Positions 1 to 8,466 of a stretch of 64,000 bases of DNA are shown one piece after another (the first letter of the stretch is position 1; each line of letters starts with the position of its first letter). This stretch comes from Eubacterium_B sp034180045 (lineage in GTDB: Bacteria > Bacillota > Clostridia > Peptostreptococcales > Anaerovoracaceae), in contig JAXFOY010000025.1 of assembly GCA_034180045.1 (NCBI GenBank), positions 135,744-199,743 on the forward strand. Direction: 5' to 3'. The notes beneath the pieces are model-generated. The model searched no databases, had not been told where the DNA came from, and was given only the letters and a program-made list of their open reading frames with translations. Position numbers and translations under genes: made by a program.

Positions 1-2
1 CA

Positions 3-476
3 GTAGTTAAGGTCATTCTTGTTCCGGTTATTTTGGGGATAATAGTGAGTAAGATGGCAGGAGAAAATATGAAGCAAATCGATTATATTTTTCCTTTGAT
101 TTCTTCGCTTGCCATAATATTCATAATATCAGGTATAATAGCACTTAATTCAGATAAAATAGTACAAAGCGGCATACTGGTGACCATGGTTGTTTTGGCG
201 CATAATTTGCTCGGGTTACTGGCAGGGCTTGCAATTGCAAAGATATTCAGGCTGGAATACAAAAAAGCTACAGCTATGGCGATTGAAGTGGGTATGCAGA
301 ACAGCGGTCTTGCAGTTTCCCTTGCGGCGGTTAATTTTGCAGCTAATCCGCTTGCGACTCTCCCGGGAGCGATTTTTAGCGTCATGCATAACTTGACAGG
401 TTCAATCTTTGCCAAAATAAGAAAACGCGGGTACATTCTCTATCCTGCACCGAAAGAAGATGTAAAGGCAGGTTGA
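3..476 (+). CDS. Bile acid:sodium symporter family protein, C-terminal part
   Basis: The reading frame is open to the left edge of the window, so about 158 C-terminal residues are seen and the start lies outside. The visible part is a run of hydrophobic helices. It begins with a VILVPVILGI segment typical of the BASS (SBF) family. A later segment reads EVGMQNSGLA, which matches the conserved helix-break region where BASS transporters bind sodium and substrate. From family knowledge it is an inner-membrane sodium-coupled carrier for organic acids; the substrate cannot be told. The polar tail ends in a short lysine-rich segment. No terminator is seen directly behind it; the next 60 bases lead to the promoter of the cobalamin riboswitch. 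Confidence 0.8.
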   Translation, partial: VVKVILVPVILGIIVSKMAGENMKQIDYIFPLISSLAIIFIISGIIALNSDKIVQSGILVTMVVLAHNLLGLLAGLAIAKIFRLEYKKATAMAIEVGMQNSGLAVSLAAVNFAANPLATLPGAIFSVMHNLTGSIFAKIRKRGYILYPAPKEDVKAG

Positions 477-541
477 TTTTGAACGGATATGTCGAAAAAC
501 GGTTAAATCACCATCTCCATCTGGAATTTGAGAATAGGATA

Positions 542-550
542 TGATATAAT
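542..550 (+). promoter_or_regulatory. Extended -10 promoter of the riboswitch transcript
   Basis: TGATATAAT forms a TG-N extended -10 element (TATAAT at 545-550). No good -35 box is seen 17 bases upstream. Transcription would begin near 557, just ahead of the riboswitch aptamer. The same TGATATAAT word occurs again at 36576 and 37515 before other genes. Confidence 0.55.
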
Positions 551-579
551 ATAAAAGCTTGTTGAAAAGTTAATAAAAG

Positions 580-700
580 TTCTGTGATTTGCAGCCCGTA
601 TAATTCGGCTGCTAAAAGGTAGGAAAGTGAGTAGAACTCCGCTGTCCCGCAACTGTAGGCACTTTGCCGAGCCAGATGACTATCCGCAGAAACGCAATTT
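580..700 (+). promoter_or_regulatory. Cobalamin (B12) riboswitch aptamer
   Basis: The leader holds the conserved cobalamin aptamer landmarks in order: GGAAAGTGAG at about 622, the core CTGTCCCGCAACTGTA at about 641, then GCCAGATGAC at about 671, the counterpart of the B12 box. Together these match the adenosylcobalamin riboswitch class (Rfam RF00174 type). The aptamer lies 100 bases upstream of a surface-protein gene and is followed by a terminator with an alternative pairing. The expected logic is that bound cobalamin favours termination. Confidence 0.88.
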
Positions 701-710
701 GTTACGAGAG

Positions 711-778
711 ATGATGAGAACTGCGTATTTCTTCTATATTTATTATATGATGCTCATCATTTTCGATGAGCATTTTTA
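711..778 (+). terminator. Riboswitch expression platform: terminator with competing antiterminator arm
   Basis: A perfect 9-bp stem (ATGCTCATC at 750-758 with GATGAGCAT at 765-773) followed by TTTTATA is an intrinsic terminator. The segment ATGATGAG at 711-718 can pair with CTCATCAT at 753-760, which is the left arm of that stem. This gives a mutually exclusive antiterminator, so the leader can switch by transcription attenuation. Which state cobalamin favours is inferred from the class, not read from the sequence. Confidence 0.75.
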
Positions 779-803
779 TATTTCAAATTAATATGGAGGT
801 AAA

Positions 804-2975
804 ATGAAGAAGCTATTTAAGAAAATTTCAGCTTGGCTTTTGAGCCTTGCGCTTGTGGCAGGCATGGCATGTCCGGCACTTAATTCATATGCTGCGGAGC
901 CTGAAGAAAAGACGGCAAACATTACCGTCTATGGCAGCGCGCAGGTTAAGGGACCGTATTTTGATTATACGGCAAAGGTAGCTGTGATGGTGGATTCAGA
1001 GGATAAAATTGTCTCTGTATCTGATGATAAGACTAATTACGGCGCGGGTAATTTGACATATTGGAACTGGGTGAAACAGGGACATAACGGAAAGAAAGGC
1101 TTTGAGCAAGGTGCTTTCAAAGGGCTAACCGAGAGCAAAGTTGACGGCGTTGATACCGTGACGGATGCTACATACTCGTGGAACAGTATCAAGGAAGCTA
1201 TTAAAGATGCATATAAACAGCTTCCGGCAAAGAAATCGGCAATCAAAAGGATAAATGATTACAAGCCTGCAAAAAATATCGCTCCGGAAGTGATTAAAGA
1301 GATAAAAGAAAAATGTCTGAAAGAAATCAATGCGGAGAAAGAAGCTTCAAAGCTTGATAAGATAGTTGAGGAAGCCATAAAGAATATCGATAATGGAAAA
1401 GTCGTAGAAAAAGAAGAGGAAGAGGAACTTGAAGATGATAATGATTTGTATCCTTACACTCTGGAGAAGGCGATAGAAGCAGTTCCCGCCGACATGACGA
1501 TTTTCACGGAAGCTACGGTAAAAAAAGTAGAAGAAGTAAAGAAAGAAGCCGAAAAGCTTCAGTCGGATTCGAAATCCGGTGAAATTGCAAAGAAAAAAAT
1601 GGCTAGAAAGCTGAAGAATGCGCTTAGCGAACTTGTTCTTAAGGACGGAATATATGGATATACCGGAAATGTAAAATTCAGTACCTTTAGGATGGTAAGC
1701 ATGAATATCCTGGCTAAGGATGGAAAGATGAGCGTAGTCGCTTTCCTACCGGGAAGAGGACAATATCTGATATTCATGGGAACCGGCGCAGAGGCGGAGC
1801 GTGCCGAGGAAGAACAAAAAGATGAACTGATGATAAAGAGTTTGTTCGAGGGTGTAAATCCTGAGGGCAAAATTGCATATATGTTTGAATATCCTCTCCC
1901 GCATCTGGAAAAAACTTTCAATTTATCGCAGAGAGCTTCAAGCAAATGGTTCGAAAGACTACCGGTTTTCTATTCTGCAAAGATAGTTAAGGTTGATAAG
2001 ATGGATGAATCTTTAGAAAGACCATATAAAGACGCTAAGAATTTGGAGGCAGCAAAGAAGGTTCAGGCGCTGATTGATGCTTTGGAAGAACCTACACTCG
2101 AAAACTCAGAGAAGCTTGCGGAGGCAAAGAAAGCCTTTGATGCTTTGACGGCAGAGCAGCAGGAGCTTGTAGCGCCGGAGAGCAAGCAGGCTCTTGAAAA
2201 TAAACTTGTAAAGTTAAATGAACTCAAGGAAGCTAAGAAGAAAGCCGACGAGGAGAAGAAAGCAAAAGAGGATCGCAAGGCTGTAGATGGTTTTAAGTCT
2301 TTGGTCGACAAAATCGGAGACGTGACAACTGACAGCGGACCTGAGATTAAGGCGGCTAAAGATGCGTTCGCAGCATTAACCGAAGATCAAAGGGCACTTG
2401 CAGGCGATAGTAAGGCTAAACTGGACGAAAAAGCTGCGGCATTTGGTAAAATTATGAATGTAGCAGCGTTTGCGATAGAGTATTTGCAAGATATGAATAA
2501 GGGCATGAACAACAGCTTGGAGGGAACCATTGTTACTGTAGATTTGAATAAGACGGAGGGCTTGGTTCTATATGCAAAGGATGCAATTTATGATAATTTC
2601 AAATCTGTAAGCCTTGATGGCAATGTGCTTGGAAAAGACAATTATATTTTAGAAAAAGGAAGTATAAAACTTACCTTGAAAAAAGAATATCTGAAGACAT
2701 TAAGCGCCGGAGAGCATACTCTGAGAATCAACACGACCACAGGCTTCGGTGAGGTCAAATTCAATGTTTTGGCTATGAAATCGGGGGCGAATAAGCCTGA
2801 AGCAAAGCCGGGCAATAATGAAGATAAAAAGCTTGACGGCAAAGCGGGAGTAAAAAGCGTAAGCAAAATTAAGTCTGTAAATACAGGTGACGGAATAGAG
2901 TTCATTATCTATACGATGATTTTGATAGCTGTTAGCGCGGCACTTTCCACAATGCTTAAAAGATACTCAAAATAA
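804..2975 (+). CDS. Cobalamin-riboswitch-controlled, wall-anchored surface protein with FMN-bind-like and X2-like domains
   Basis: This is a 723-residue exported protein starting at ATG after GGAGGT. A signal peptide covers about residues 1-30 (Lys-rich start, hydrophobic core, AYA-like cleavage). Residues 38-145 resemble an FMN_bind-type domain, ending in a VDTVTDATYSW segment. Residues about 280-400 form a second beta-rich module (DGKMSVVAFLPGRG, IFMGT, SKWFERLPVFYSA) that I have seen in other clostridial surface proteins but cannot name. Two Ala/Lys/Glu-rich helical repeats ending in LTAEQQ and LTEDQR follow. An X2-like Ig domain lies at about 585-665. The C terminus has NTGD at 693-696, a membrane helix and a KRYSK tail, which looks like a sortase signal with a degenerate LPXTG motif. 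Control by B12 suggests corrinoid capture or a B12-sparing role; that is inference. Confidence 0.75.
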   Translation: MKKLFKKISAWLLSLALVAGMACPALNSYAAEPEEKTANITVYGSAQVKGPYFDYTAKVAVMVDSEDKIVSVSDDKTNYGAGNLTYWNWVKQGHNGKKGFEQGAFKGLTESKVDGVDTVTDATYSWNSIKEAIKDAYKQLPAKKSAIKRINDYKPAKNIAPEVIKEIKEKCLKEINAEKEASKLDKIVEEAIKNIDNGKVVEKEEEEELEDDNDLYPYTLEKAIEAVPADMTIFTEATVKKVEEVKKEAEKLQSDSKSGEIAKKKMARKLKNALSELVLKDGIYGYTGNVKFSTFRMVSMNILAKDGKMSVVAFLPGRGQYLIFMGTGAEAERAEEEQKDELMIKSLFEGVNPEGKIAYMFEYPLPHLEKTFNLSQRASSKWFERLPVFYSAKIVKVDKMDESLERPYKDAKNLEAAKKVQALIDALEEPTLENSEKLAEAKKAFDALTAEQQELVAPESKQALENKLVKLNELKEAKKKADEEKKAKEDRKAVDGFKSLVDKIGDVTTDSGPEIKAAKDAFAALTEDQRALAGDSKAKLDEKAAAFGKIMNVAAFAIEYLQDMNKGMNNSLEGTIVTVDLNKTEGLVLYAKDAIYDNFKSVSLDGNVLGKDNYILEKGSIKLTLKKEYLKTLSAGEHTLRINTTTGFGEVKFNVLAMKSGANKPEAKPGNNEDKKLDGKAGVKSVSKIKSVNTGDGIEFIIYTMILIAVSAALSTMLKRYSK

Positions 2976-2997
2976 TATTTAAGTCGACAAAAACATG

Positions 2998-3026
2998 GCT
3001 CGGGATGTAGACCCGGGCTTTGTTTT
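2998..3026 (+). terminator. Intrinsic terminator after the surface-protein gene
   Basis: A 7-bp GC-rich stem (GCTCGGG at 2998-3004 with CCCGGGC at 3012-3018, one G-U pair) is followed by TTTGTTTT. Confidence 0.75.
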
Positions 3027-3057
3027 ATTTTTCGGTATTTTAATGAGCATAGGCATA

Positions 3058-3088
3058 AAAAAACCTCGGATAAATATCCGAGGTTTTG
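3058..3088 (-). terminator. Terminator of gdhA, probably bidirectional
   Basis: CCTCGGAT at 3064-3071 pairs with ATCCGAGG at 3076-3083. The stem is flanked by A-rich and T-rich sides, so it can end transcription from both strands. It lies 20 bases past the gdhA stop codon on the reverse strand. Confidence 0.8.
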
Positions 3089-3107
3089 TAAATCTAAAGT
3101 ATGTAGT

Positions 3108-4451
3108 CTATACCACACCCTGAAGCATCATTGCTTCTGCAACTCTTTCGAATCCGGCAATGTTAGCACCTGCAATCAGGTTATAGCCGAGGTTATATCT
3201 TTCGCAAGCATCTGCTGCAAGCTTGAAGATATTAACCATGATTCCTTCCAGCTGTCTGTAAACATCTTCTTCCGAGAATACGATATGCTGAGCGTTCTGG
3301 CTCATTTCTAAGCAAGAACAAGCTACGCCGCCTGCGTTAGCAGCCTTTGACGGGCCGACGATAACGCCGTTTTCCTGTAGATATTCGATAGCTTCGTTAG
3401 TTGTAGGCATGTTAGCGCCTTCACATAGGTATTTGCATCCGTTAGCAACCATTGTCTTTGCGTCTTCAATACGAATTTCGTTCTGAGTAGCACAAGGAAT
3501 ATACAGGTCAGCCTTAACTTCCCATGGTTTCTTTCCTGCGAAGAACTTTGCATTCGGATATTTTTCTGCATAAGGTGAGCAGATATTTTTACCTGAATTT
3601 CTAAGGTCAAGCAAGTAATCAACCTTATCACCCGTTACACCTTCTTCGTCAAGGATATATCCGTCCGGTCCGGAAATTGTGATAACCTTAGCTCCAAGCT
3701 CGTTCAGCTTCTTAACTGTTCCCCATGAAACATTACCGAAACCTGAAACTGCAACTGTCTTGCCTGCGAGTTCTTCTCCGCTGTGTTTCAGCATTTCTCT
3801 TGCGAAGAATACGATACCGTAGCCTGTAGCTTCTGTTCTTCCTGCAAGACCGCCGTTAGTTGTTCCCTTACCTGTCCAGGTTCCGTCATAACGGTTAGTG
3901 ATTCTCTTGTACTGTCCCATCATAAATCCGATTTCTCTTCCGCCTACACCAAGGTCGCCGGCAGGAACGTCTGTATCAGGGCCAATGTGTCTGTAAAGTT
4001 CAGTGATGAATGATTGGCAGAATCTCATGACTTCTGCATCCGACTTTCCGTTAGGATCAAAGTCCGAACCACCCTTACCGCCACCGATTGGAAGGCCTGT
4101 AAGGCTGTTTTTGAAAATCTGTTCAAATCCTAAGAACTTAAGGATTCCCGGATATACGCTCGGTGCAAATCTCAAACCGCCCTTGTAAGGTCCTAGAGCG
4201 CTGTTGAACTCAAATCTGTAGCCTCTATTTACCTGTACTTTACCATTGTCGTCTACCCATGGAACTCTAAAGCTGATGCCTCTTTCAGGCTCAATCAGTC
4301 TCTCGATCAGTCCAGCCTCGACATACTCAGGATGTGCCTCCAAAACAGGTTCGATAGAAGTGAGAACTTCTTCTACTGTCTGTAGAAATTCAGGTTCACC
4401 TGGATTCTTAGCTTTAGCGATGTCGATGTACTTCTGAACTAAATTTGCCAT
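3108..4451 (-). CDS. gdhA: NADP-type glutamate dehydrogenase
   Basis: A 447-residue hexameric-type glutamate dehydrogenase that interconverts 2-oxoglutarate plus ammonia and glutamate in the cytoplasm. The start is ATG at 4449-4451, preceded by AAGAGGAGAT; the frame is open further upstream but lacks a second good ribosome site. GGGKGG at residues 123-128 holds the catalytic lysine. FNSALGPYKGGLRF and DVPAGDLGVGGREIGFM are family signatures, and SGFGNVSWG marks the Rossmann nucleotide site. Length and the SDFDPNGKS segment match the anabolic GdhA group, so NADP is the likely cofactor. It stands alone between its own promoter and terminator, with a perfect palindrome in its leader. Confidence 0.96.
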   Translation of the reverse strand: MANLVQKYIDIAKAKNPGEPEFLQTVEEVLTSIEPVLEAHPEYVEAGLIERLIEPERGISFRVPWVDDNGKVQVNRGYRFEFNSALGPYKGGLRFAPSVYPGILKFLGFEQIFKNSLTGLPIGGGKGGSDFDPNGKSDAEVMRFCQSFITELYRHIGPDTDVPAGDLGVGGREIGFMMGQYKRITNRYDGTWTGKGTTNGGLAGRTEATGYGIVFFAREMLKHSGEELAGKTVAVSGFGNVSWGTVKKLNELGAKVITISGPDGYILDEEGVTGDKVDYLLDLRNSGKNICSPYAEKYPNAKFFAGKKPWEVKADLYIPCATQNEIRIEDAKTMVANGCKYLCEGANMPTTNEAIEYLQENGVIVGPSKAANAGGVACSCLEMSQNAQHIVFSEEDVYRQLEGIMVNIFKLAADACERYNLGYNLIAGANIAGFERVAEAMMLQGVV

Positions 4452-4505
4452 CTTGATCTCCTCTTTTCTTAATACATACTTTGTGTAATATTTTTTTAAT
4501 AATGC

Positions 4506-4517
4506 CGTGTATACACG
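4506..4517. promoter_or_regulatory. 12-bp perfect palindrome in the gdhA leader, candidate operator
   Basis: CGTGTATACACG is its own reverse complement. It lies about 7-18 bases downstream of the predicted gdhA start point, a position where a bound dimeric repressor would block transcription. The regulator is unknown. Confidence 0.45.
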
Positions 4518-4530
4518 AGCACCTAATCTA

Positions 4531-4559
4531 AATATAACACCCTGATATTTTTTAGTCAA
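4531..4559 (-). promoter_or_regulatory. gdhA promoter (-35 and -10)
   Basis: On the reverse strand TTGACT (4554-4559) and TATATT (4531-4536) are separated by exactly 17 bases. Transcription should start near 4524, leaving a leader of about 70 bases. Confidence 0.75.
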
Positions 4560-4715
4560 TATGTAATGGGTTCAAAATAATACTATTTGAAATTAATTTT
4601 TCTAATGATTTTCTAATAAGTTAATAAACGATAATTCATATATTTATTTTTGAAAAAATGTCAACATCTGCACAAATTTTGATAGGATTAAACTGAATTT
4701 AAGGATGCTTGCAGT

Positions 4716-4745
4716 TTGACACATGGGCTTACAGTGGCTTATAAT
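4716..4745 (+). promoter_or_regulatory. Promoter of the first FemX-like gene
   Basis: TTGACA at 4716-4721 and TATAAT at 4740-4745 with an 18-base spacer, both matching consensus. The gene starts 33 bases downstream. Confidence 0.75.
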
Positions 4746-4778
4746 ATAATGGAATTTTGGTAGGAATAGGCGGTTTGA

Positions 4779-5984
4779 ATGTATTTTTTTAACGACAATG
4801 TAGAAGCCTGCAAGCACGATGAGTTTGTTATGGGCTCCCCGCAAGGAAATTTATTGCAGTCATATAGGTGGAGCAAAATTAAGCAAAATTGGAGCCATGC
4901 CCTTATAGGCGCCTTTGACGAGTCGAAACAGATTGCGGCTTGTCTGGTTTTGATAAAGCATTTGCCCCTCGGATTTACTATGATGTACATACCAAGAGGG
5001 CCTATTTTTGATTATGACAATTCTAAGCTGACCCATTTCTTTTTTAGCGAGCTTAAGCTATGGGCAAAAAAGCGAAAGTGCCTTTTTATCAAAATTGATC
5101 CGCCTGTTTTGAGAGGCTGTTATAAAGAACTTGAATCTCCGGTATTTGAAGAAGAGAGTTTAGCAGTTCTTGACTCGCTTAGCAACGGAGGGCTAAGGCA
5201 TTTAGGCTTTACAAAAGGAATGTCTGCAACAATTCAGCCCAGATACAATATGGTTTGTCACGCGGACGAGTTCGGAGAGAACTATCTGAGCAAAAAAGGC
5301 AAAAAGAACTACAAAATTGCTGCTAAGAATAAACATTTAAGCACGATTTTGACAGATAAGTCGGGACTGGATGATTTTGCCGAAGTCATGTGCTGTACAG
5401 CTGAGCGACAGGGAGTGGCTTTAAGGGATAGGGAATATTATGAACTTCTTCTTGATGTCTATGGAAAAGATGCATTTCTGACATTGACATATATTGATAT
5501 AAAAGGTGAACTTGATGATGCTCAGGAGGCGAGGCTCAAGTGTATTGAAGAACTCAAAAACTGCCCGCAAAGCGCACCGAAGAAGCGATTTAAGCTTGAG
5601 GAAAACCTCACCTCATATACTCGCAGGGTTGATGAGGGACGGAGGTTCATGGAAAAATATGGAGAGAAGCGGTGTATTGCCGGCGCTTTAACTGTAATTT
5701 GCGGTAAAAGCGCAGAACTTTTATATGCAGGAGCCGATAATGCTTTCCGCAGGCTTATGGCTCCGTACAGGACTTGGTTTTTCAGCATGCAGACTTGTTT
5801 TGACAGAGGCTGTGAATATGTAAATATGGGTGGAATTTCAGGATTTATCGACGACGGACTTCAAGAATTTAAGCATTCTTTTTCTCCATACGTGCACGAA
5901 TACCTGGGAGAGTTTGATTTGCCCGTCTCAAAGTTGCTTTATAGACCAAGCAGGTGGTTGTTTGATAAACGTAAAGGAATTTAG
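4779..5984 (+). CDS. FemAB/MurM-family peptidoglycan peptidyltransferase (FemX-like), copy 1
   Basis: A 401-residue protein of the GNAT-fold FemAB family. Members use aminoacyl-tRNA to add amino acids to the lipid II stem peptide and so build interpeptide bridges, at the cytoplasmic face. The N-terminal GNAT half contains GNLLQSYRWSKIK and MMYIPRGPIFDY. A charged helical insertion at about residues 240-290 (GELDDAQEARLKC onwards) fits the two-helix arm of FemA/FemX. The second half includes LYAGADNAFRRLMAPY and VNMGGISGF, both family hallmarks. A paralogue lies at 18571. The amino acid added cannot be read from sequence. The 115 bases before mgtE show no clear terminator. Confidence 0.88.
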   Translation: MYFFNDNVEACKHDEFVMGSPQGNLLQSYRWSKIKQNWSHALIGAFDESKQIAACLVLIKHLPLGFTMMYIPRGPIFDYDNSKLTHFFFSELKLWAKKRKCLFIKIDPPVLRGCYKELESPVFEEESLAVLDSLSNGGLRHLGFTKGMSATIQPRYNMVCHADEFGENYLSKKGKKNYKIAAKNKHLSTILTDKSGLDDFAEVMCCTAERQGVALRDREYYELLLDVYGKDAFLTLTYIDIKGELDDAQEARLKCIEELKNCPQSAPKKRFKLEENLTSYTRRVDEGRRFMEKYGEKRCIAGALTVICGKSAELLYAGADNAFRRLMAPYRTWFFSMQTCFDRGCEYVNMGGISGFIDDGLQEFKHSFSPYVHEYLGEFDLPVSKLLYRPSRWLFDKRKGI

Positions 5985-6099
5985 CGAATAAAAGAATATA
6001 AATCGGATAAGGAATTGTTATAGAAGCAAAGCCTTCTCGCCTCAAAAGCGGAAGCTATGCGCATATGACAAATCTCAAATAAAAAGAGAGGAGGGTGCT

Positions 6100-7497
6100 A
6101 TGGAAAACCTAATGACCGCAGATAGAGAACAAACGGTTGAAGAAAGTCTTGACAAGATTCTCGAACTGCTTGAGCAAAAAAAATACTTCTTAGCACGCGA
6201 CGAACTTCTCAAGTTCAATGCCGTGGATATTGCGGAGCTGCTTGAGGAAGTTACAGAAGAGTCGGATATTCAGATGACTGTAATCCTCTTCAGACTTCTT
6301 CCTAAGGATGTATCCGTTGATGTTTTTTCAGAACTTCCGTCAGACGATCAGGTAGATATAGTAAACAGTATAACAGACAGAGAAATCAACTACATAGTGC
6401 ATGAGATGGACTTCGATGACAAAATCGACATTTTGGAAGAGCTACCGGCTAATATTGTAGATAAGATTTTGGAAAAAACTCCTCGCAGCGAGAGAAAGCT
6501 TATTAACACCTTCCTGAACTATCCCGACAACTGTGCGGGAAGCTTAATGACGCCTGATTACATCAGCTTGCAAAAGGATTGGACTGTAAGAGAGGCTCTT
6601 GATCACATCAAAAGAGAAGGTATGGATGCGGAAACAATCTATACCTGTTATGTAAAGGACAAGGGTCGAAAACTCATCGGCATAGTTCCGCTTTCTACAC
6701 TTGTCGTTTCTGATTACGGTACAAAGATAAACGATATAATGAGGACGGAATTCGTCTATGAGAATGTTTATGATGATCAGGAAGATGTAGCGGCAGATTT
6801 TAAGAAATATGGCTTTATGGCGATTCCTATAGTTGACAATGAGTTCAGGCTTGTTGGAATTATAACATTTGACGATATTCTTGATGTAATTGAAGAAGAA
6901 ACGACAGAGGACTTTGAAAGAATGAACGGTGTCATTGACTTTGATGCATCAGATAGAGGTTATCTGGATATGTCGTCTTGGCAACATGTTATAAATAGAT
7001 TGCCATGGCTGTTGATTTTGATGGTTGCTTACGTTTTTACAGGTAAGATAATTAATAACTTCGAGGGACAGCTCTCAGATTATACAAATTTGATTACCTA
7101 TATGCCTATGCTCATGGGGACAGGCGGAAATACGGGGTCGCAGGCTGCAACTCTGATTATTCGAGGTCTTGCTACAGATGAAGTTGAACCGTCTGATTTT
7201 CTAAAAGTTTTGTGGAAGGAAATTAAAATAGGAGTAAGCCTTGGAACCTTGCTGAGCATTATTAACTTTGCCAGAATATATTGGTTTGAAGGCGTACCGT
7301 TTGCACAGACTTTAACCGTTTGTGTTTCTATGATTTGCATAGTAGTTTTTGCTAAGATTCTGGGAAGCATGATACCGCTTGTGGTGAAAAAATTCAATCT
7401 TGATCCGGCTCTAATCGCTAATCCGGCGATTTCATCCGTTTCAGATGCTGTTGCCCTGTCGATATATTTCTTGATGGCAGGAATTTTCGTGTTTTAA
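6100..7497 (+). CDS. mgtE: Magnesium transporter MgtE
   Basis: A 465-residue dimeric magnesium channel. The N-terminal helical (superhelical) domain covers about residues 15-145, with the ELPSDDQVDIVN segment. Two CBS domains follow (about 150-205 and 215-270), with the MTPDYISL entry and the FDDILDVIEEE exit helix that links to the pore. Five membrane helices occupy about 300-465; GTGGNTGSQAATLIIRGLA is the family signature near the pore. Acidic residues between the N and CBS domains act as magnesium sensors in the family. The start follows GAGAGGAGGGTGCT. The 115-base leader is too short for an M-box riboswitch and I see none. Confidence 0.95.
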   Translation: MENLMTADREQTVEESLDKILELLEQKKYFLARDELLKFNAVDIAELLEEVTEESDIQMTVILFRLLPKDVSVDVFSELPSDDQVDIVNSITDREINYIVHEMDFDDKIDILEELPANIVDKILEKTPRSERKLINTFLNYPDNCAGSLMTPDYISLQKDWTVREALDHIKREGMDAETIYTCYVKDKGRKLIGIVPLSTLVVSDYGTKINDIMRTEFVYENVYDDQEDVAADFKKYGFMAIPIVDNEFRLVGIITFDDILDVIEEETTEDFERMNGVIDFDASDRGYLDMSSWQHVINRLPWLLILMVAYVFTGKIINNFEGQLSDYTNLITYMPMLMGTGGNTGSQAATLIIRGLATDEVEPSDFLKVLWKEIKIGVSLGTLLSIINFARIYWFEGVPFAQTLTVCVSMICIVVFAKILGSMIPLVVKKFNLDPALIANPAISSVSDAVALSIYFLMAGIFVF

Positions 7498-7531
7498 CAG
7501 GATATATTCATATTGAGTTATGAGGTCTCAA

Positions 7532-8407
7532 ATGCAAAGTTATTCGTTCGAAAGAATGGAAAGAGATATAATAAAGCTCGATGCGGACTACTGCAAAAAG
7601 CTTTTGCCCGTCAGAGAGAACTCTTTTTCTAAGGCGGATTGCGGTAATATTTTGATTATCGCCGGATTTTCAGGTATGATAGGTGCCGCTTATATGTCCG
7701 CTTTTGCCGCTTTCAGATGTGGAAGCGGTCTTGTCAGAACTCTTATACCGGAAAGCGGGTTTTCGGTTATGCAAACCGGACTGCCTGAGGCTATCTGTGT
7801 GAATAAAGAAGATGCGCTGTCTCAGCTTAACAGGTTTGATGCTGTAGCCATAGGTCCCGGCATGGGTGTTAATAAAGTGACTGCGGAATTGATTCATAAG
7901 CTATGCAGCGAATTTGACGGCACGATAGTAATTGATGCCGACGGATTAAATACTTTGGCAGACGATAAGTTTGATTTGGGAAATACAGTGAGAGCGGCGA
8001 GAAATGTGTGTATAACGCCTCACCTTGGAGAAGCTGCCGGACTTATGAAAACATCAAAGGAAGAACTTTTAAGCAGAAATCGGCGAGAAATGTGCAGAGA
8101 GCTTTCCGACAGATTTGAGTCGGTTTGTTTATTGAAAGGACATAATACTTGTATCACGGGAAATGGTGAAAGGATGCTTGTCAACACCAGCGGTAATGCG
8201 GGAATGGCAACCGCAGGGGCAGGAGATGTTCTGACGGGAATGATTGTTTCTTTTGCAGGACAGGGTCTTTCTGCTTTTGATGCGGCTTCGCTGGCTGCTT
8301 TTTTACACGGAAGCGCGGGGGACTTGGCATCTAAAAAACTCGGTCCGCTTAGCGTGATGTCCAGGGATATTATTGATAATATTTCAATGGCTATAAAGAA
8401 ATTATAA
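7532..8407 (+). CDS. nnrD: ADP- or ATP-dependent NAD(P)H-hydrate dehydratase
   Basis: About 291 residues of the ribokinase-like YjeF C-terminal (CARKD) family. It repairs hydrated NAD(P)H by dehydration coupled to ATP or ADP. GNILIIAGFSGMIGAAYMSA near the N terminus and GAGDVLTGMIVSFAGQG near residue 230 carry the nucleotide and catalytic motifs; the Asp of GAGD is the usual base. VIDADGLN is also conserved. I chose ATG at 7532 because GAGGT sits 5 bases upstream; ATG at 7520 and 7556 are alternatives. The epimerase half (YjeF N-terminal) that is often fused to this domain is absent here. Confidence 0.9.
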   Translation: MQSYSFERMERDIIKLDADYCKKLLPVRENSFSKADCGNILIIAGFSGMIGAAYMSAFAAFRCGSGLVRTLIPESGFSVMQTGLPEAICVNKEDALSQLNRFDAVAIGPGMGVNKVTAELIHKLCSEFDGTIVIDADGLNTLADDKFDLGNTVRAARNVCITPHLGEAAGLMKTSKEELLSRNRREMCRELSDRFESVCLLKGHNTCITGNGERMLVNTSGNAGMATAGAGDVLTGMIVSFAGQGLSAFDAASLAAFLHGSAGDLASKKLGPLSVMSRDIIDNISMAIKKL

Positions 8408-8466
8408 ATCAGATAGAATAAAAAGTTTACAAAATGAATGTGTGTGCTGATATTTGGAGGGGAAGA

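Noticed and set aside
5985..6099. Possible magnesium riboswitch before mgtE
   Set aside because: The leader is about 115 bases and shows none of the M-box landmarks.
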